This document shows, one piece after another, positions 1 to 12,965 of a stretch of DNA of 64,000 bases. The DNA is taken from positions 1-64,000 of the forward strand of contig JAOTOM010002915.1 of NCBI GenBank assembly GCA_034440615.1, written 5' to 3'. The notes beneath the pieces are model-generated. The model did not search any database and was not told the origin of the DNA. It saw nothing but the letters and a program-made list of their open reading frames with translations. The stretch comes from Ashinkailepas kermadecensis. Lineage: Eukaryota > Arthropoda > Thecostraca > Neolepadidae. The translations under genes and the position numbers were made by a program. Position 1 is the stretch's first letter. Each line of letters starts with the position of its first letter.

Positions 1-1275
1 GGATGTAATGCCTGGTGTGTCCGTGTAATGAAGATGATCCCAGGGATGTAATGCCTGGTGTGTCCGTGTAATGAAGATGGACCCAGGGATGTAATGCCTG
101 GTGTGTCCGTGTAGGATTGAAGATGGACCCAGGGATGTAATGCCTGGTGTGTCCGTGTAATGAAGATGATCCCAGGGATGTAATGCCTGGTGTGTCCGTG
201 GATGAAGATGATCCCAGGGATGTAATGCCTGGTGTGTCCGTAATCGAAGATGGACCCAGGGATGTAATGCCTGGTGTGTCCGTGTAATGAAGATGGACCC
301 AGGGATGTAATGCCTGGTGTGTCCGTGTAATGAAGATGGACCCAGGGATGTAATGCCTGGTGTGTCCGTGTAACGCAGATGATCCCAGGGATGTAATGCC
401 TGGTTTGTCCGTGTAACGCAGACGAGCCCAGGGATGTAATCCTGGTTTGTCCGTGTAATGAAGATGGACCCAGGGATGTAATGCCTGGTTTGTCCGTGTA
501 ATGAAGATGGGCCCAGGGATGTAATGCCTGGTGTGTCCCGTGTAATGAAGATGGACCCAGGGATGTAATGCCTGGTTTGTCCGTGTATTGAAGATGGACC
601 CAGGGATGTAATGCCTGGTGTGTCCGTGTAATGAAGATGGACCCAGGGATGTAATGCCTGGTGTGTCCGTGTAATGAAGATGGACCCAAGGATGTAATGC
701 CTGGTGTGTCCGTGTAATGAAGATGGACCCAGGGATGTAATTCCTGGTGTGTCCGTGTAACGCAGATGAGCCCAGGGATGTAATGCCTGGTTTGTCCGTG
801 TAACGCAGACGATGCCCAGGGATGTAATGCCTGGTTTGTCCGTGTAATGAAGATGGACCCAGGGATGTAATGCCTGGTGTGTCCGTGTAATGAAGATGGA
901 CCCAGGGATGTAATGCCTGGTGTGTCCGTGTAACGCAGATGAGCCCAGGGATGTAATGCCTGGTTTGTCCGTGTAACGCAGACGAGCCCAGGGATGTAAT
1001 CCTGGTTTGTCCGTGTAATGAAGATGGACCCAGGGATGTAATGCCTGGTTTGTCCGTGTAATGAAGATGGGCCCAGGGATGTAATGCCTGGTGTGTCCGT
1101 GTAACGCAGACGAGCCCAGGGATGTAATGCCTGGTTTGTCCGTGTAACGCAGACGAGCCCAGGGATGTAATGCCTGGTTTGTCCGTGTAATGAAGATGGA
1201 CGCAGGGATGTAATGCCTGGTTTGTCCATGTAATGAAGATTGACCCAGGGATGTAATGCCTGGTGTGTCTGTGTA
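1..1275. repeat. 43-bp minisatellite, about 29 copies
   Basis: The unit contains CCCAGGGATGTAATGCCTGG followed by TGTGTCCGTGTAATGAAGATGGA, repeated head to tail from the window edge to about 1275. Each unit holds a short inverted repeat, CCAGG-(8 nt)-CCTGG. Two subtypes alternate: one with TGAAGATGGACCC and mostly GTGTGTCC, the other with CGCAGA(T/C)GAGCCC and GTTTGTCC. The array probably continues left of the window. It has no spacers, so it is not CRISPR. Confidence 0.97.
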
Positions 1276-2710
1276 CGCTCCATTTTCTGTTCGGTTTGTA
1301 GACAATCAGAAAGAAGACCATCACATGAAATGAATTATCCAGCTGGACATTCAAGCAAACGCAGGAAATAATCGGAGATGGACCACGAAAACCAATGCTA
1401 CAGTCAATGGAAAAGATTGATCGTGGCATGGTAGCCATGGCCAAACTTTTCATTTGCATTTCATCCTTTCAACTAAGCAGATCACTGAATAGTGTCAACT
1501 ACGTTTAATTGATTACTACAATTGTAAAATACCTAGTTGTTATATGTTACTACTTTATTCCTATTTTAGTTGCATACAGTGTACATGCACATGCATGGTA
1601 ATACCCATAAAACATCAACCTTTGATATATTTGACACCAGAATTCAAATTATGAGCAAGGCTTATAAGGAAAGTAGCTAAAGCATTAGTTTCTTCATGGA
1701 GAATCGTGATAGAATGGTAATGATACTTCACTTAGGGTACCTACACTTATATTTAGAGTACTGCTATCCATTAATGTGCTATCAATCGGTCGGCGTTTAA
1801 GCCAGAAGCTTCCCTACAAATTTGTGGAGATTATCACGATTTAATGTACCCAATCAATGAGAAGCTTTAGGCAATATTGCATGATTGACGGTACAGGTTT
1901 TGCATTAAATTTGGAATGTATAGGCATTCTCTTTTGTAGGCAACACCAATGACTAGAGATGGTAAAAGCTACTCGAATCCAAATGCGCGCCCAAGTTTAT
2001 AGGCCCTGTGTCCTACTTGATTTATTTTGTTCATGTCCTAAAATGGAACTGAAATAAACCAATAGTATTTCTTAGACAGAAAATAGAGTGGACGGAATCC
2101 GGTTTATTTTTGGGGTAGGGTTGATCGGGCAAGAATAGTTTGCCCATTCACGAAGGGCTGGAACTGCCCCCGCACAGCGTGGAAAGATCTCTCTGTAGTT
2201 CATGGGCTATATTTAACAAACAATTGAGCCGGTCGTTCTTCCCCATCTTGAACCTTAGTGTACCACGCCAGACCAGAGCGGCCGATTGCCGTGCTTTGGC
2301 AAAGAAAACATAGCGGCCTTGGTGGCCTTTGTTTACAACACCGCTGACAGCGATCGACTCTACAGACTTTCGCGGCCAACTGATGCTCCACTGGGCCTGT
2401 TTCCACCCGGCAAAGCATGCAGCTGTCCGACCGAATACCAGCCAGGTTTTGTGGCATCTGACATTGGGGAAAAGTGATTGTTCCCACATGTTTCCGAGAA
2501 AAACAACTGGTACAGCCTGAGTTGGAGGCATGAAGAGTGTTATTTTGCAGTGATTTTTCCATGAACTGCCATGACCTAGTGTGAGTATTCTTCCAGCACC
2601 CACTCGGGTAGTTGGCTGTTCGCAACAAATTTGGGTGAGGGTGGGCCAATTCGTACCCCCCCGGAGACCTCAGAAACTAATGGGGATAGAGCAACAAAAT
2701 TAATAGGGTG
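1276..2710. other. No recognisable gene
   Basis: 1276-2100 is AT-rich unique-looking sequence. 2100-2650 is open in more than one frame (151 aa minus strand at 2148-2603; 63 aa plus strand), but none of the proteins resembles a family I know. It may be a decayed transposon or exon fragment; I cannot tell. Confidence 0.4.
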
Positions 2711-2861
2711 GTTGGTACCTTAGGGGAACACTCATGTGTGTAATTTCGAACCTTTCAGGTCATGGCGTACAAAGTCAAACGAGGTGAATAGGGAAGTTGA
2801 TACCTTAGGGGAACACCTATGTTTGTAAATTTGAACCTTTTAGGTCATGGCGTGCAAAGTC
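2711..2861. repeat. Direct duplication, 85-bp spacing
   Basis: GTTGGTACCTTAGGGGAACA at 2711 recurs as GTTGATACCTTAGGGGAACA at 2796. Homology runs for about 65 bp, up to GGTCATGGCGTGCAAAGTC, with scattered substitutions. Confidence 0.85.
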
Positions 2862-3160
2862 GGAAAAGCTTCTCCTCCGAAATGCGTAAAATTTCTGAAT
2901 ATCTATCAGGGCCTCTTGCTGCGGGCTGTAGAGGCTTCCTGAAAAGTGCATACGTGGCCTGTTGCGGGTGTGGCGGAACATTTTCTGCCGAAGGGCGCAA
3001 ACTTTCTGGCGAGAAGGGTGCCTTCAATTGCATGCTTCTAGAGGAGAAATGAGTATAGGCTTCCCGAGCTTCGCTACACCCCAACAACGACGCACTTGCT
3101 CCGAAATTAGGGCTTATGGAGAGGTGGAGCATTATATTTCGAATATTCAAGTGTACGCCC

Positions 3161-3244
3161 AACTAGGGACATGGCTCCCCAACTAGGGACATAGATACCA
3201 AACTAGGGACATAGATACTCAACTAGGGACATAGATACTCAACT
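3161..3244. repeat. 20-bp tandem repeat, four copies
   Basis: AACTAGGGACATAGATACTC repeats four times. The first two copies differ slightly (ATGGCTCCCC and ATAGATACCA ends). Confidence 0.95.
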
Positions 3245-3721
3245 TCCATGGTACATCCATCGCCTTCTCTGCATGCAGATATTAACATGATAATATGTTC
3301 AAACTGCCATAAGGGATACTCGAGCGGTACAATGCATTCGGATGCCTTAGAAGAAGAAAACAGTTCATTGTCAGACGAATTGGTACTTCGATATGACGAG
3401 AGAAATCCACACTGAAAATTTATTTGCCGCTTGCAGGCTGGCTTGCTGGCTGCACAGCATGCATTACATTTGGCAACAACAGCAACTCGTTCAGAAACGC
3501 GCCGGCGTTCGGCCAAAGCCGGCGCGCCGCCGGTGCGCGCCGTGAGCTGATTTACGCGCGAGCGCGGATTAAGTCCATGCTCTAACGACTTACGGCCGCG
3601 TTCCATTCAGAGAACCCGTCGACGATGCGGTCCGCGCCGGAACAAACACTCGATTTTCTGGGCGGCCGCTGGCTCTCTGCTGATCACACAGCGACTGCCG
3701 CGCCGGCGCTGATTGATTCGG

Positions 3722-3961
3722 CCGTCGCCGAAGCTGCAGCAGGAAAACCCAGCCGGATCCAGCCCGTCATAGAGGCTACGTCAGGAAAACACAACAGAAT
3801 CCGGCCCGTCACCGAGGCTACAGCAGGAAAGCACATCAGGATCCGGCCCGTCACCGAGGCTACAACAAGAAAAACAGCAGGACCCGTCCCGCCACCGAAG
3901 CTGCAGCAGGAAAAATAAAGCAGGATCCGGCCCGCCACCGAGGCTCCAGCAGGAAAAACAG
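3722..3961. repeat. 42-bp degenerate minisatellite, about 5-6 copies
   Basis: Units are built on GAGGCTACAGCAGGAAA followed by CAGGATCCGGCCCGTCACC. The period is a multiple of three, so frames stay open and give repetitive peptides (97 aa plus, 128 aa minus). I treat these as by-products of the repeat. Confidence 0.85.
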
Positions 3962-4150
3962 CCCTCAGCGGGCGCATCTCCGGGCCGCCGCCGGGGTGGC
4001 GATAACTTATGCGATATTTACGATGCCTGCAACTGTGTCGGTCATTACCGCGCGGCTGGCGGCCGGCCACGCTGGTGACTGGAGCTCCGTCCAGAGGCGG
4101 GCAGCCAACCAGCTGCAGCGCCCGAACTCAGTGGCGAACGTCCGCCAGTG

Positions 4151-4442
4151 GTGAACGCGCTCTACAGCCCTGCCGAGCGGGCAGCTTCAGCTCAGAGGTG
4201 GGGGTGTCACTGCTGCGTGATGGTAGAGCTGCCAGTCGCCCGGCGCCTGCTCGGTTGGTTGTGAACGTGCTCTACAGCCCTGCCGAGCGGGCAGCTTTCA
4301 AAGGTGGGGTGTGCCGTGCGGGATGTAGAGCTGCGAAGTCGCCCGGCGCCTGCTCGGTTGGTTGTGAACGTGCTACGGCCCTGCGGCGATCAGCTAGGGT
4401 GGGTGGGACGGTGGAGTCGCCCGGCGCCTGCTCGGTTGGTTG
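4151..4442. repeat. About 103-110-bp tandem repeat, nearly three copies
   Basis: GTGAACG(C/T)GCTCTACAGCCC starts at 4151, at 4261 and in altered form at 4364. Each copy ends with CGCCCGGCGCCTGCTCGGTT. The overlapping 152-aa and 73-aa plus-strand reading frames come from this repetition. Confidence 0.88.
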
Positions 4443-4609
4443 TTGCCGTCAGTGGCGGCGGATTTAAATTTGTTAGGAGTCAAAGGCGCTCATGGTATGC
4501 GTTTCCATTGTCTAAAGATGGGTAGTACTTGTGTGGGTTTTATTCGACGCGTTTCACATTATTCTGTCATTTCGTATGGGTGATGGCTTACCAACAAATG
4601 TTCGAAGCG

Positions 4610-4800
4610 CAAAGTATCGAGTAGATGAATATCGAAAGCAGTATATTGCACACGCAGAACATCGCAAATGAGAAGTATCGAATGGCAGAATGTCGAAGAC
4701 ACGAAACATTGAACACCATAAATATCGAAGACATAAAATATCGGAAAAGGAAAATATCGAATATAAAAATATGCAATGGGTAAAATATAGAACCGCAAGA
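4610..4800. repeat. Loose short-period AT-rich array
   Basis: Variants of AATATCGAA(GAC)ATAAA recur about every 15-20 bp (ATCGAAAGCAG, ATCGCAAATGAG, ATCGAATGGCAG, GTCGAAGACACG, ATCGAAGACATA, ATCGGAAAAGG). It looks like a strongly decayed tandem array. Confidence 0.5.
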
Positions 4801-7800
4801 TATGGACTAAAAATACTTCTGAGCCGTCCAGTCCGGTCACTCTCATCACGTCATCTCTCTTGCCCGCCTCTTCCCTCAACATTTAACCTTCTGAGTTCAA
4901 AGGCAGCATTCGAACACAGCCCGATGAAGCCTAAATGACAGTACCATACCTGACAATGAAATAAATAGTCAACACACAGCACATCTGTTTTTTGCCAATG
5001 ATGCACCTTGTTAATGGCTCGCACAATATGTGGGTGTAAACTGGGTGAAAATTGATATTAAAGTGTGGTCTTTATTTGCTGATGATTCTATTTCTAAAAA
5101 GAAACATGCTGCGAAGTGCTGCCCATTCTGACTCCTTTCATACGAAGCAATATTTGGAAGTGAAAATCATATCTAATTGAATCCTGATGGGTGCTTGCCA
5201 TCATCACCTTACATGGTTGTCCTCTACTAACAACTTGTGCCTGGCGCTCCAGCCCAGCCTTCAGCCATTGATATGATTTGATAACCTATATGCATTCGTG
5301 GTATGGTGAAGTTTCATGCACAACTTGGAATTTGGATGCATATCTTGTGTGGTGGATTGTTCGTGTGTGCATGCGCGTGGAAATGTGTTAGTCTCTCACA
5401 GATTGCATTGCGCGAATATTTTCACAGTGCCCCTGAGCTGGGATGTCGCACGTGGCTGGGGCCCCTGGGGTGCTCAAGTGCTCATTCTTTCCCTGGGGTG
5501 CGTCTGAGCGACTGTGCTTTCATTGGCCTGGGTGTGAAAGTGGATTTACAAATTCAATTATCAGACTTCCTCCTGTTTTCGCTGACATTTTTTATTGGCC
5601 ATATTTTCGTCCTCTAACAGGAATTGCTGTGGCAATTTGGATTCATGTAACATATTAGTGTCTTTATTTTCTGCACCCATTTGCGTCCAAGACACAAATG
5701 TGCATAATTGCCACAGAAACGGGGGAGGACACACTCTTGATCACTTAGTACGAAGTATGGAATGAAATAAAAAAAATGAGAGCATGGAATATAAAAGGAG
5801 AACAAGAATATGTCAGAAATAGACTACTTTGATAACATTTCCATGAGACCTTCGTATTTTGGAAAATACTAACCCAGCTTGGGAAAATCTTCAGCAATTC
5901 ATACTAACCTTGCTGGTAGTAATCACTGATTCAGTCCGAAAAGAACGTCAGTCATAGTCGGGGGCAATCGCTCTGAAGACACTTTAATCGCTTAGCCAAT
6001 CACAGTCACAGTTTAGCGCAGTTTTGTATCACAGCAGCAAGAGAGCATAACAGCAGAACAGCAGAGCGCCAGGAGCAGTGATCAACATCAGTGATGTTCT
6101 GCCCACCAGTTCTGACAGCCGTTCGGAGCTCTCCAAGGCTTACCTCACGTTGTCTGAGCCTGACCTTGGTGTCGCTTTGTCTTGTCTGTGGCCTGCAGTG
6201 CATCGTGCTTTCTGTGACTACTGCTGTGTGTCTTCTGGCCGAGAGAGTCGGTATATGTACGACTTTTGGAGGTGATATAATGGCGTAAATTTCGTGGACA
6301 AAGGTCAGTGATTTATTTATTCAGGCAGTAGAGGCCATGGGCCAGGGTGTTATGGAGCGGTTTTTCTCGAATTTTCGAGAACATTTTGGAAAACGGGAAG
6401 CTTTTAGTAGACTGGTCGCCAATGCAACCGCTTGTCCTAGAACATTCTCAAAAAGCAGGGATAATTCGTTGGTCTGTACTTAGGCGACACAGTGGTGTGA
6501 CTAGTGTTTGTGGAGTGTCTGCAGGAGAGGGGAGGGGGAACGTGAACCGTCCTGGCATGCATGTTAGGCAGAGGTCGAGAGAGTTCGAAAATGAAAAGGA
6601 GGGAAAATGTGTGATAATCGTGCCAAGATATCAGCCAGGGGCTGAACTCAAGGAAGATGGTCGGCTAGGGAGTCCAGCCGTATCGAGTGAACAGTTCAGC
6701 CCAGAGGTGAGGGATTACCTGGTGGGGCAGGCTGTTCGGAGACAGAACCAACGGATCAGACCAGCAACAATGAGGGAGACGGTGTCAACCGATAAAACCA
6801 GGAGCGATGAAGGAGCTCGGGGAGGGTGCAAGCGTGCGGTGATGAAGTAGTGGTCCAGCCCCAGGGTACGAGGCCAGCTGAGGAGAAGGGATTCAGCCAA
6901 GGGACAACGGTCTCTCACGATAAGGGTAGGACACAGCAGGTAGCTGGTCAACCCCGGGGTCAAAGACCGTACTCAGAGGAGCAGATCCAATCCACCAGGA
7001 TCAATAATCAAACATATAAACGGCTTTGGGACCCGTTCTTTGTGCACTACGGTGCCACAAAACAAATCCTTCTGAATGCATCTTGTTTCGATTATCATTG
7101 GCGACACAAGTGTGCATACAAGCAAATTACAGGTCGATTGGACAAAATGTAGACGTCTGGACAACATTGTTGTTTTTGTTCCCGTACCTTACCCGTACCT
7201 ATCAAAGGTTGGTGGCCCATCGTATGTTGTTTTAATACGCGAGCTTGACAAATGACCTTAACACATTCTATACATCCAAGCTTCGCCTCGCTTAGGTGTG
7301 CCTATGGATGTCGTATGACTTAGCGTTGTTAAGTGATCCGCTTGGATTCAGACCCCTGTACGAGGTATATATAGCAACAACGTGCACTGCACAGTACGAA
7401 AAGTGTGCACTACGCTCACGAATAATGTAGCAAAGCTTCCTGTGGGGGCATCTTAATCCCAGAAATCCAGCCCCTCCCCACAGTTCTACTGGCGCGACAG
7501 TTCCGACGGATACCTGGCGCCTGCCTGTCCAGCTGACGTAGGCAAGCTGCCGCTGTGGTTGAGGCCGAGCTATGGACCTTGCCCTGTACCCTCCCCTTTC
7601 CGGCCGACATCCCGCCGCTGCGCTGTGACCTCGATACCCGGCCGCCGAGACCAAACCCCTGCCTTCCAGTCCAGGTAATCCGGTACCCTGACGCGGCCGC
7701 CGCCGTCGTCAGATGATGAAATGTCCGGAGTGATGTAAATGTGGTTGTCTTGGGTGATGTATGTCAGTAATTATATTATGGGAACAAGGTGTATGGATGA

Positions 7801-9465
7801 CAAATGACAGGTGTGTCTATGGATGTTAGATGCCAGCTGTCAGTGGGCTGCGGTGATTTGACCGTCGAGTGTCGCTATTGTGTCAGGCGCTGTGTCGCCA
7901 GACCAGAGTCTGCAGTACCGCGCCTCTGCCAGTCAGGTGCCGTTGTTGTGGATCACCAGTGTCCGGTGAGGTGCTGAGACACCACCGATTCCCACGCGAG
8001 GCCGAAACTCTGGATGTTACCAGAGACGACTCTGATCTGACATGGGATGTCTCTGAGATAGACAGCACGCCCGCCTGCAGTAGAGTTCACAGAGTTCTAG
8101 CCTGGGCCGATGCCCTGGACTGAGTCACGTGACCATGACGTAATATGGGCGTAGTCTGTCGCTTACCTCGCGACGGAGCCGAGGGCACTGACGCTCTTGT
8201 CATCGGGCAGTCGTCGCGAACGATCGCCACTGGCGGGCGGCTGGCCGCCGCCGGCCAGCCGCCGCCCCATACTGAGGTTGTCTGAGATACGTCTGAGCGA
8301 CTCTTGACTAGAGTCGTTGTGCAACTGCTGATATGTAACTGCTTGAATACTTGGAAAGTAGCGTGTATGGAGACCGGTCTGAATGTACGCTGGAGATCGT
8401 ATGTGAACGCTGCTGCACTATTGAAACGGAATAATCATTGCCATATTTCTGCTTATAATTATACAAATATAAGTGATGGATGTTGAGGTGCGTGTCAAGA
8501 TGTGCAGATCAGAGCTCTGAGATGGAAGCTCAGAGCCATTGAACATAACCGGGGTTTTATATATCGCAAACGACGAGGTCTGACCAGCTATCAACGTGCC
8601 AAAAGAAGTTTTGCCCCGTCAGAGGGGTGAAAAGGAAACTTCTCTACAATAATGTCGCACAGTCTTCTCGATGGCGTGCGTTGTGTTGGGTACAATGGAT
8701 ATCGGCAGCCAATTTAGTCTCGCACAAGCTGAATCTTCATGTGCCCACTTCGAACATGCTTTGTGAACGCGCTCACGACATCGTGCAGTGGTACAAGTCC
8801 AAGCGGACAACTTATCAACCGTAGGTCGTGCAACATTCACAGGCATACCAAAAGAGACGAAGATTGGATGTATGCACAGTATTAAGATCAAATGTATTAC
8901 TCTTGCAATGTTACGAAGGCACCACGAACTCTGTATATATATTCCCCATAAGTTAGGGTAGCAAAAGACGGTTTTTCTCACGATCTCTAAATGTTGTCGG
9001 TTCAACCTGTAATTGTGTACGCAAGCTAATATCGCTAATAATATTTGAAACAGGATGTATACCTAACGACTTCTTTTCGATGTATATTTTGGGACAGCCT
9101 GTTGGACATCCTATTGTGCGCGTACCTGTTGGGATACCCGGCCGACACTCCGTTTCCGATACATTTAACGCGGGCTCACCGTTGAAATTCCAAGATGAAG
9201 CCCAAAGAATCTCCGGCGTTCTTTTCGGAGGACGACTTCTCATAGAAGTCGTCAAGTCTGACTACCCCCAACGGCGGAAGCCTGATCCAGCAACTTAAAG
9301 CTGGGAGTTCAGGTTCATAATGGTTTTGCTAACCTGAACCACGCACTATGAAGCACCATGAATTGCACCAACCTGCATACAAATCTAACAAACGAACTGG
9401 AGCATGCCGCTGCAACTATTGAAACAACCGTGAACTTTGTAGTGATATGGTGCATAATACGGAGG
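4801..9465. other. No recognisable gene; unique-looking sequence
   Basis: A 167-codon plus-strand frame (6347-6850) and shorter frames near 7292-7654, 7869-8123 and 8619-9005 match no family I recognise and lack visible domain motifs. A GC-rich hairpin lies at 8236-8263 (10-bp stem GGCGGCTGGC/GCCAGCCGCC). I see no splice-supported exon chain. Confidence 0.4.
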
Positions 9466-9469
9466 TGTA

Positions 9470-9705
9470 TCATAGCCTCCACAGGTCATAACCTCCACAG
9501 CTCATAACCTCAACCAATTCAACATAACTAAAGAGGTCGTAACCTCCACAGTTCATAACCTCCACAACTCCGAAGTGGCCATGGCCTCTATAACTCACAA
9601 CCTTCACAACTACAAAGCGGTCATAACATCCACAGCTCACAGCCTCCACAACTCCGCAGCGGCCATTACCTCCACAGCTCACAAGCAGAGGTCACAACCT
9701 CCCAT
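9470..9705. repeat. Degenerate array of CATAACCTCCACA-type units
   Basis: Variants of (T)CATAACCTCCACAGCT recur every 15-25 bp (CATAACCTCCACAGC, CGTAACCTCCACAGTT, CATAACATCCACAGCT, CATTACCTCCACAGCT). Two longer sub-blocks end in CTCCGAAGTGGCCAT and CTCCGCAGCGGCCAT. Confidence 0.75.
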
Positions 9706-9708
9706 TTT

Positions 9709-10150
9709 TTGGGGCCCAGACAGAAATGTTTTAGAGCTCAGGGTGATTTTGGGTGGACCGGCGCAATTTTTGAAGCTCTGAAACGGGTTCTCGGGGGCCC
9801 GCTGTACTTAGTTGGGGCCACGATGGAATTTTGGTGCCCAGCCCGTATGTTTGGGGGCTCCGGTGTGATTTCTGGACCACGGTGCGAATTTTCGAAGCAC
9901 CGCTGTTTATTTGGGACCCTCAATACGAACTTGTGGGCCCCGAAGGAATTTTCGGCGCAAGCTCGATTTACAATGCCCACAGTGGGATTTTTGGGCCCAT
10001 GCGCGAGTTTTCGGGACATCGGTCTATTTATTTTGGTCCCCGACCGGAATTTTTTGGGCCCAGCGCGATTTTTCGGGTCTCCAGCGCAGTATTTCGGGGC
10101 CCCGGCGCAATTTTTCCGAACACCACCGCGATTCTTTGGGGGGGGGGGGC
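9709..10150. repeat. Highly diverged 20-24-bp array, GGGCCC/GCGCGATTTTT family
   Basis: Successive units fit the loose consensus GGGGCCC(N)GCGCGATTTTT, for example GGGCCCAGCGCGATTTTTC and GGGGCCCCGGCGCAATTTTT near 10056-10119. Few units are identical. It ends in a run of Gs at 10137-10149. The overlapping 130-181-aa plus-strand and 139-aa minus-strand frames, rich in GP and F, are repeat artefacts. The reverse complement of this family fills 33840-35840. Confidence 0.75.
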
Positions 10151-10489
10151 TCATCATCTCTCAGTTGGGCCCAAGTTGTCACTGGGCTCCAGTGGGCAAA
10201 GGCAGCTAAATTTCGAGGCGCGAAGCGCGCCGAAATCGGCCCCTCTGGCACGACGGGAGCATTCGCGTCCTTGGCTCCTTGGCTGCGCGAGGCTGCTTGT
10301 TAGCCCCCTGCTTCAGGGGAAGTGTCCTCCCGAAAGCATACAAAGCTACACCCCTGATAACCGGATATATATATAAGCTTAACAAACTGACAGGTTGGTT
10401 TGATAACTAAACATTGGTCTGAAGATATTCGGTGGAATATTCATTCCCATTTACATATTTTTCACCGGACGATTAGGCATACTTGTTAA

Positions 10490-12901
10490 TGCATCAATAC
10501 GTTTGTTAATGTTAATGCATTTGAGGAAATCAGTAGAAACTTTCAGAGGAAATGCCTTATTCTTGGTGACTTTAATCTAAAAGGATATGAAAATGTTGGT
10601 GTTGGCTCCCCATCATGTAAACTGTTTAGGAAATGCCTTGAAGAGGACTTGTTCTTACACCAGTTTGTAACGGAACCAACCAGGCAGGGCTCATTCTTGG
10701 ACCTTGTCTTCTCAGATTTAAGTGATTTAGTTCAAGACTTGACTGTAGGAGAAACTCTGGGAAGAAGTGACCATAACATAGTGAGATTCAAGGCACAGGT
10801 AGCAGGGACAATCAAGGATAATTTGGCAAAGATTCCAAATTTTAACAGGGCAGACTTTGACTGCATGAGAGAGGCTTTAAGTGCCATAAAATGGGAAGAA
10901 GAATTCTTTGATTTAAATGCCTGTGAAATGTGGGAAAAGTTCAAATCTTACTTGAGGGAAATTCAGATTAGACATGTCCCCCAAAAGCAAAGGCGCAAAA
11001 GAAGGGTAGGAAAGCCAGCATGGCTTACACCAGATGTGAAGAAAGCAATTAAGGCTAAGAAAGATGCATTTAGAGTATTTAAGGAAGCTTCAAATATCGT
11101 AAATCTAAGGTCGTATCAAAAATCTAGAGATGCTGTGAAGCAGAAAATCAGAGCAGCAAAGCGAGCAAAAGAATTGGATTTGGCTAGGAACTGTAATGGG
11201 GACAGTAAAAAGTTCTTTAGTTTCTACAAGCTAAGTAAAGTTTCAAGCACAATTGGTCCACTGGAAGTAAATGGGACTATATTGAGTGAGGATGGTGAGA
11301 TGGTTGAGGAGCTGAGCAAGCAGTTTAAATCAGTGTTTACAGTGGAGGATGTGACTAATCTGCCAACCGTGAACCACAGTTCAGTGACAGGTGATCAGAT
11401 ACACGATGTTGATTTCATTGATAGTGATATTGTTTTCAATTATATCAGAAAAATAAAGCCAAACAAGGCAGCAGGACCTGATGGAATTTATGCTAGGGTA
11501 TTGCGGGAAGCTGAAAAGGAAGTGGCAATTCCACTTAGTATAATATTTTGTAGATCAGTTTCACAAAATGAAATTCCAACAGATTGGAAAAGGGCAAATG
11601 TAGTTCCTATTTTCAAGAAAGGAGAAAGAAGGAAAGTTGAAAACTATAGGCCAGTAAGCCTCACATCCCTAGTCTGCAAGGTACTCGAATCAATTATCAA
11701 GGATAGAATAGTTAGTTTTCTGGAAGGAAACAGATTGATTCAAGATACTCAACATGGGTTTAGAAAAGGGCGATCGTGTCTCACAAATCTCTTGGACTTT
11801 TTGAATTTTGCTACAGAACAATTTGATCAGGGAAATCAGGTTGATGTAGCATATCTTGACTTTAGTAAGGCCTTTGACAAGGTACCCCATAAACGGTTAA
11901 TGATGCAGCTTCAGGTCCATGGTATTGCAGGTAGCATCCTAAAATGGATAGAGTTGTGGCTTTCAGATAGACAGCAGAGAGTGATGCTAAATGGTACAAA
12001 GTCATCATGGCAAAATGTTCTTAGTGGAGTCCCCAGGGGTCGGTACTGGGGCCACTATTGTTCATTATATATGTGAATAGCATTGAATGTGGGCTAAGCA
12101 GTAAGGTTTTGAAAGTTGCGGATGATTTGAAGATCTTTAGGGCAATAACAGGGCACAATGAGCAGGTTTTGCTGCAGAAAGACTTAGACGAGCTAGTGAA
12201 GTGGTCCGAAAAATGGCAAATGAAGTTTAATTTTAATAAGTGCAAAGTCATGCATGTAGGTAGGCAGCATATGAAGGCTCCATACTTGATGGGTAGCCAA
12301 GTACTATCTGTGATTCAGCAGGAGAAGGACTTAGGTGTTATTTTGAACACAAGATTGGGGGCATCAGAACAGACCAAGGAAGCCAGGAAGAAGGCACTAA
12401 GAATGCTTGGGGCAATACAGAGGAATGTGTCATACAAAAGTGAGGAGGTCATCAGGAAGCTTTACTGTGCATATGTCAGGCCACATTTGGAATACTGTGT
12501 CCAAGCTTGGTCCGCTAGTTATGAGAAAGATTGTTGGCTTTTAGAGAGAGTACAAAAGAGGGCAACAAAAATGGTTCATGGTATAGGCAACCTGGCATAT
12601 GAGGAAAGATTGAAGAAATTGAATATGTTTTCACTTAGATATAGAAGGCTGAGAGGAGATCTCATGGAGGTTTTTAAATTTGTGCATGGTCAGAAACAGG
12701 GATATCTCAGGGAAATGTTTGAATTTAACAGAAATGATGCAATTAGAGGTCATCAATTCAAAATTAAAGTTAATCACAGCAGGACAAGATTAAGACAGTC
12801 TTTCTTCACCAACAGGGTAGTAGAACACTGGAACCAGCTGCCAGGAACCATTGTCAGTAGCAACACACTGAACATCTTTAAAAACGGCATAGACAATCAT
12901 T
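10490..12901 (+). pseudogene. LINE ORF2 (endonuclease tail plus reverse transcriptase), broken
   Basis: The product would be the endonuclease/reverse transcriptase that copies the element by target-primed reverse transcription. Visible landmarks are GDFN of the endonuclease, SFLDLVFSDL and GRSDHN (endonuclease C-terminus), NKAAGPDGI and NYRPVSLTS (RT blocks), HGFRKGRSC, the catalytic-Asp block YLDFSKAFDKVPH near 11850-11890, and SGVPRG near 12025. A single-base deletion at about 12040 shifts the frame. The second part (frame of 12058-12901) carries a VADD box (12115-12126) where F/YADD is usual, then CKVMHVGR, KDLGV and a CR1-type C-terminus. The 5' end is truncated, the frame is shifted and a Penelope-like element interrupts it, so this copy is dead. 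The missing upstream endonuclease half is not in the window. Confidence 0.9.
12890..12901. repeat. Left target-site duplication of the PLE
   Basis: TAGACAATCATT lies in frame within the LINE ORF (codons for D-N-H) and is repeated exactly at 16008-16019. Confidence 0.9.
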
Positions 12902-12965
12902 GTTTAATACAACGAAGAATGGCTCTTAGATGCTCCTGGGTTTTAGACATTGCGTGTAAAGAAAA

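Noticed and set aside
1..1275. CRISPR-like appearance of regular repeats
   Set aside because: The whole 43-bp period is repeated with no unique spacers, the window is eukaryotic, and no cas genes are present.
6347..6850. 167-codon plus-strand frame as a host gene
   Set aside because: No recognisable motif, no splice partners, and a length compatible with chance in this composition. Noted only as open sequence.
9709..10376. 166-181-codon frames rich in Gly-Pro and Phe
   Set aside because: They follow from the GGGCCC/ATTTTT degenerate array. The inverted array at 33.8-35.8 kb gives similar-looking frames.
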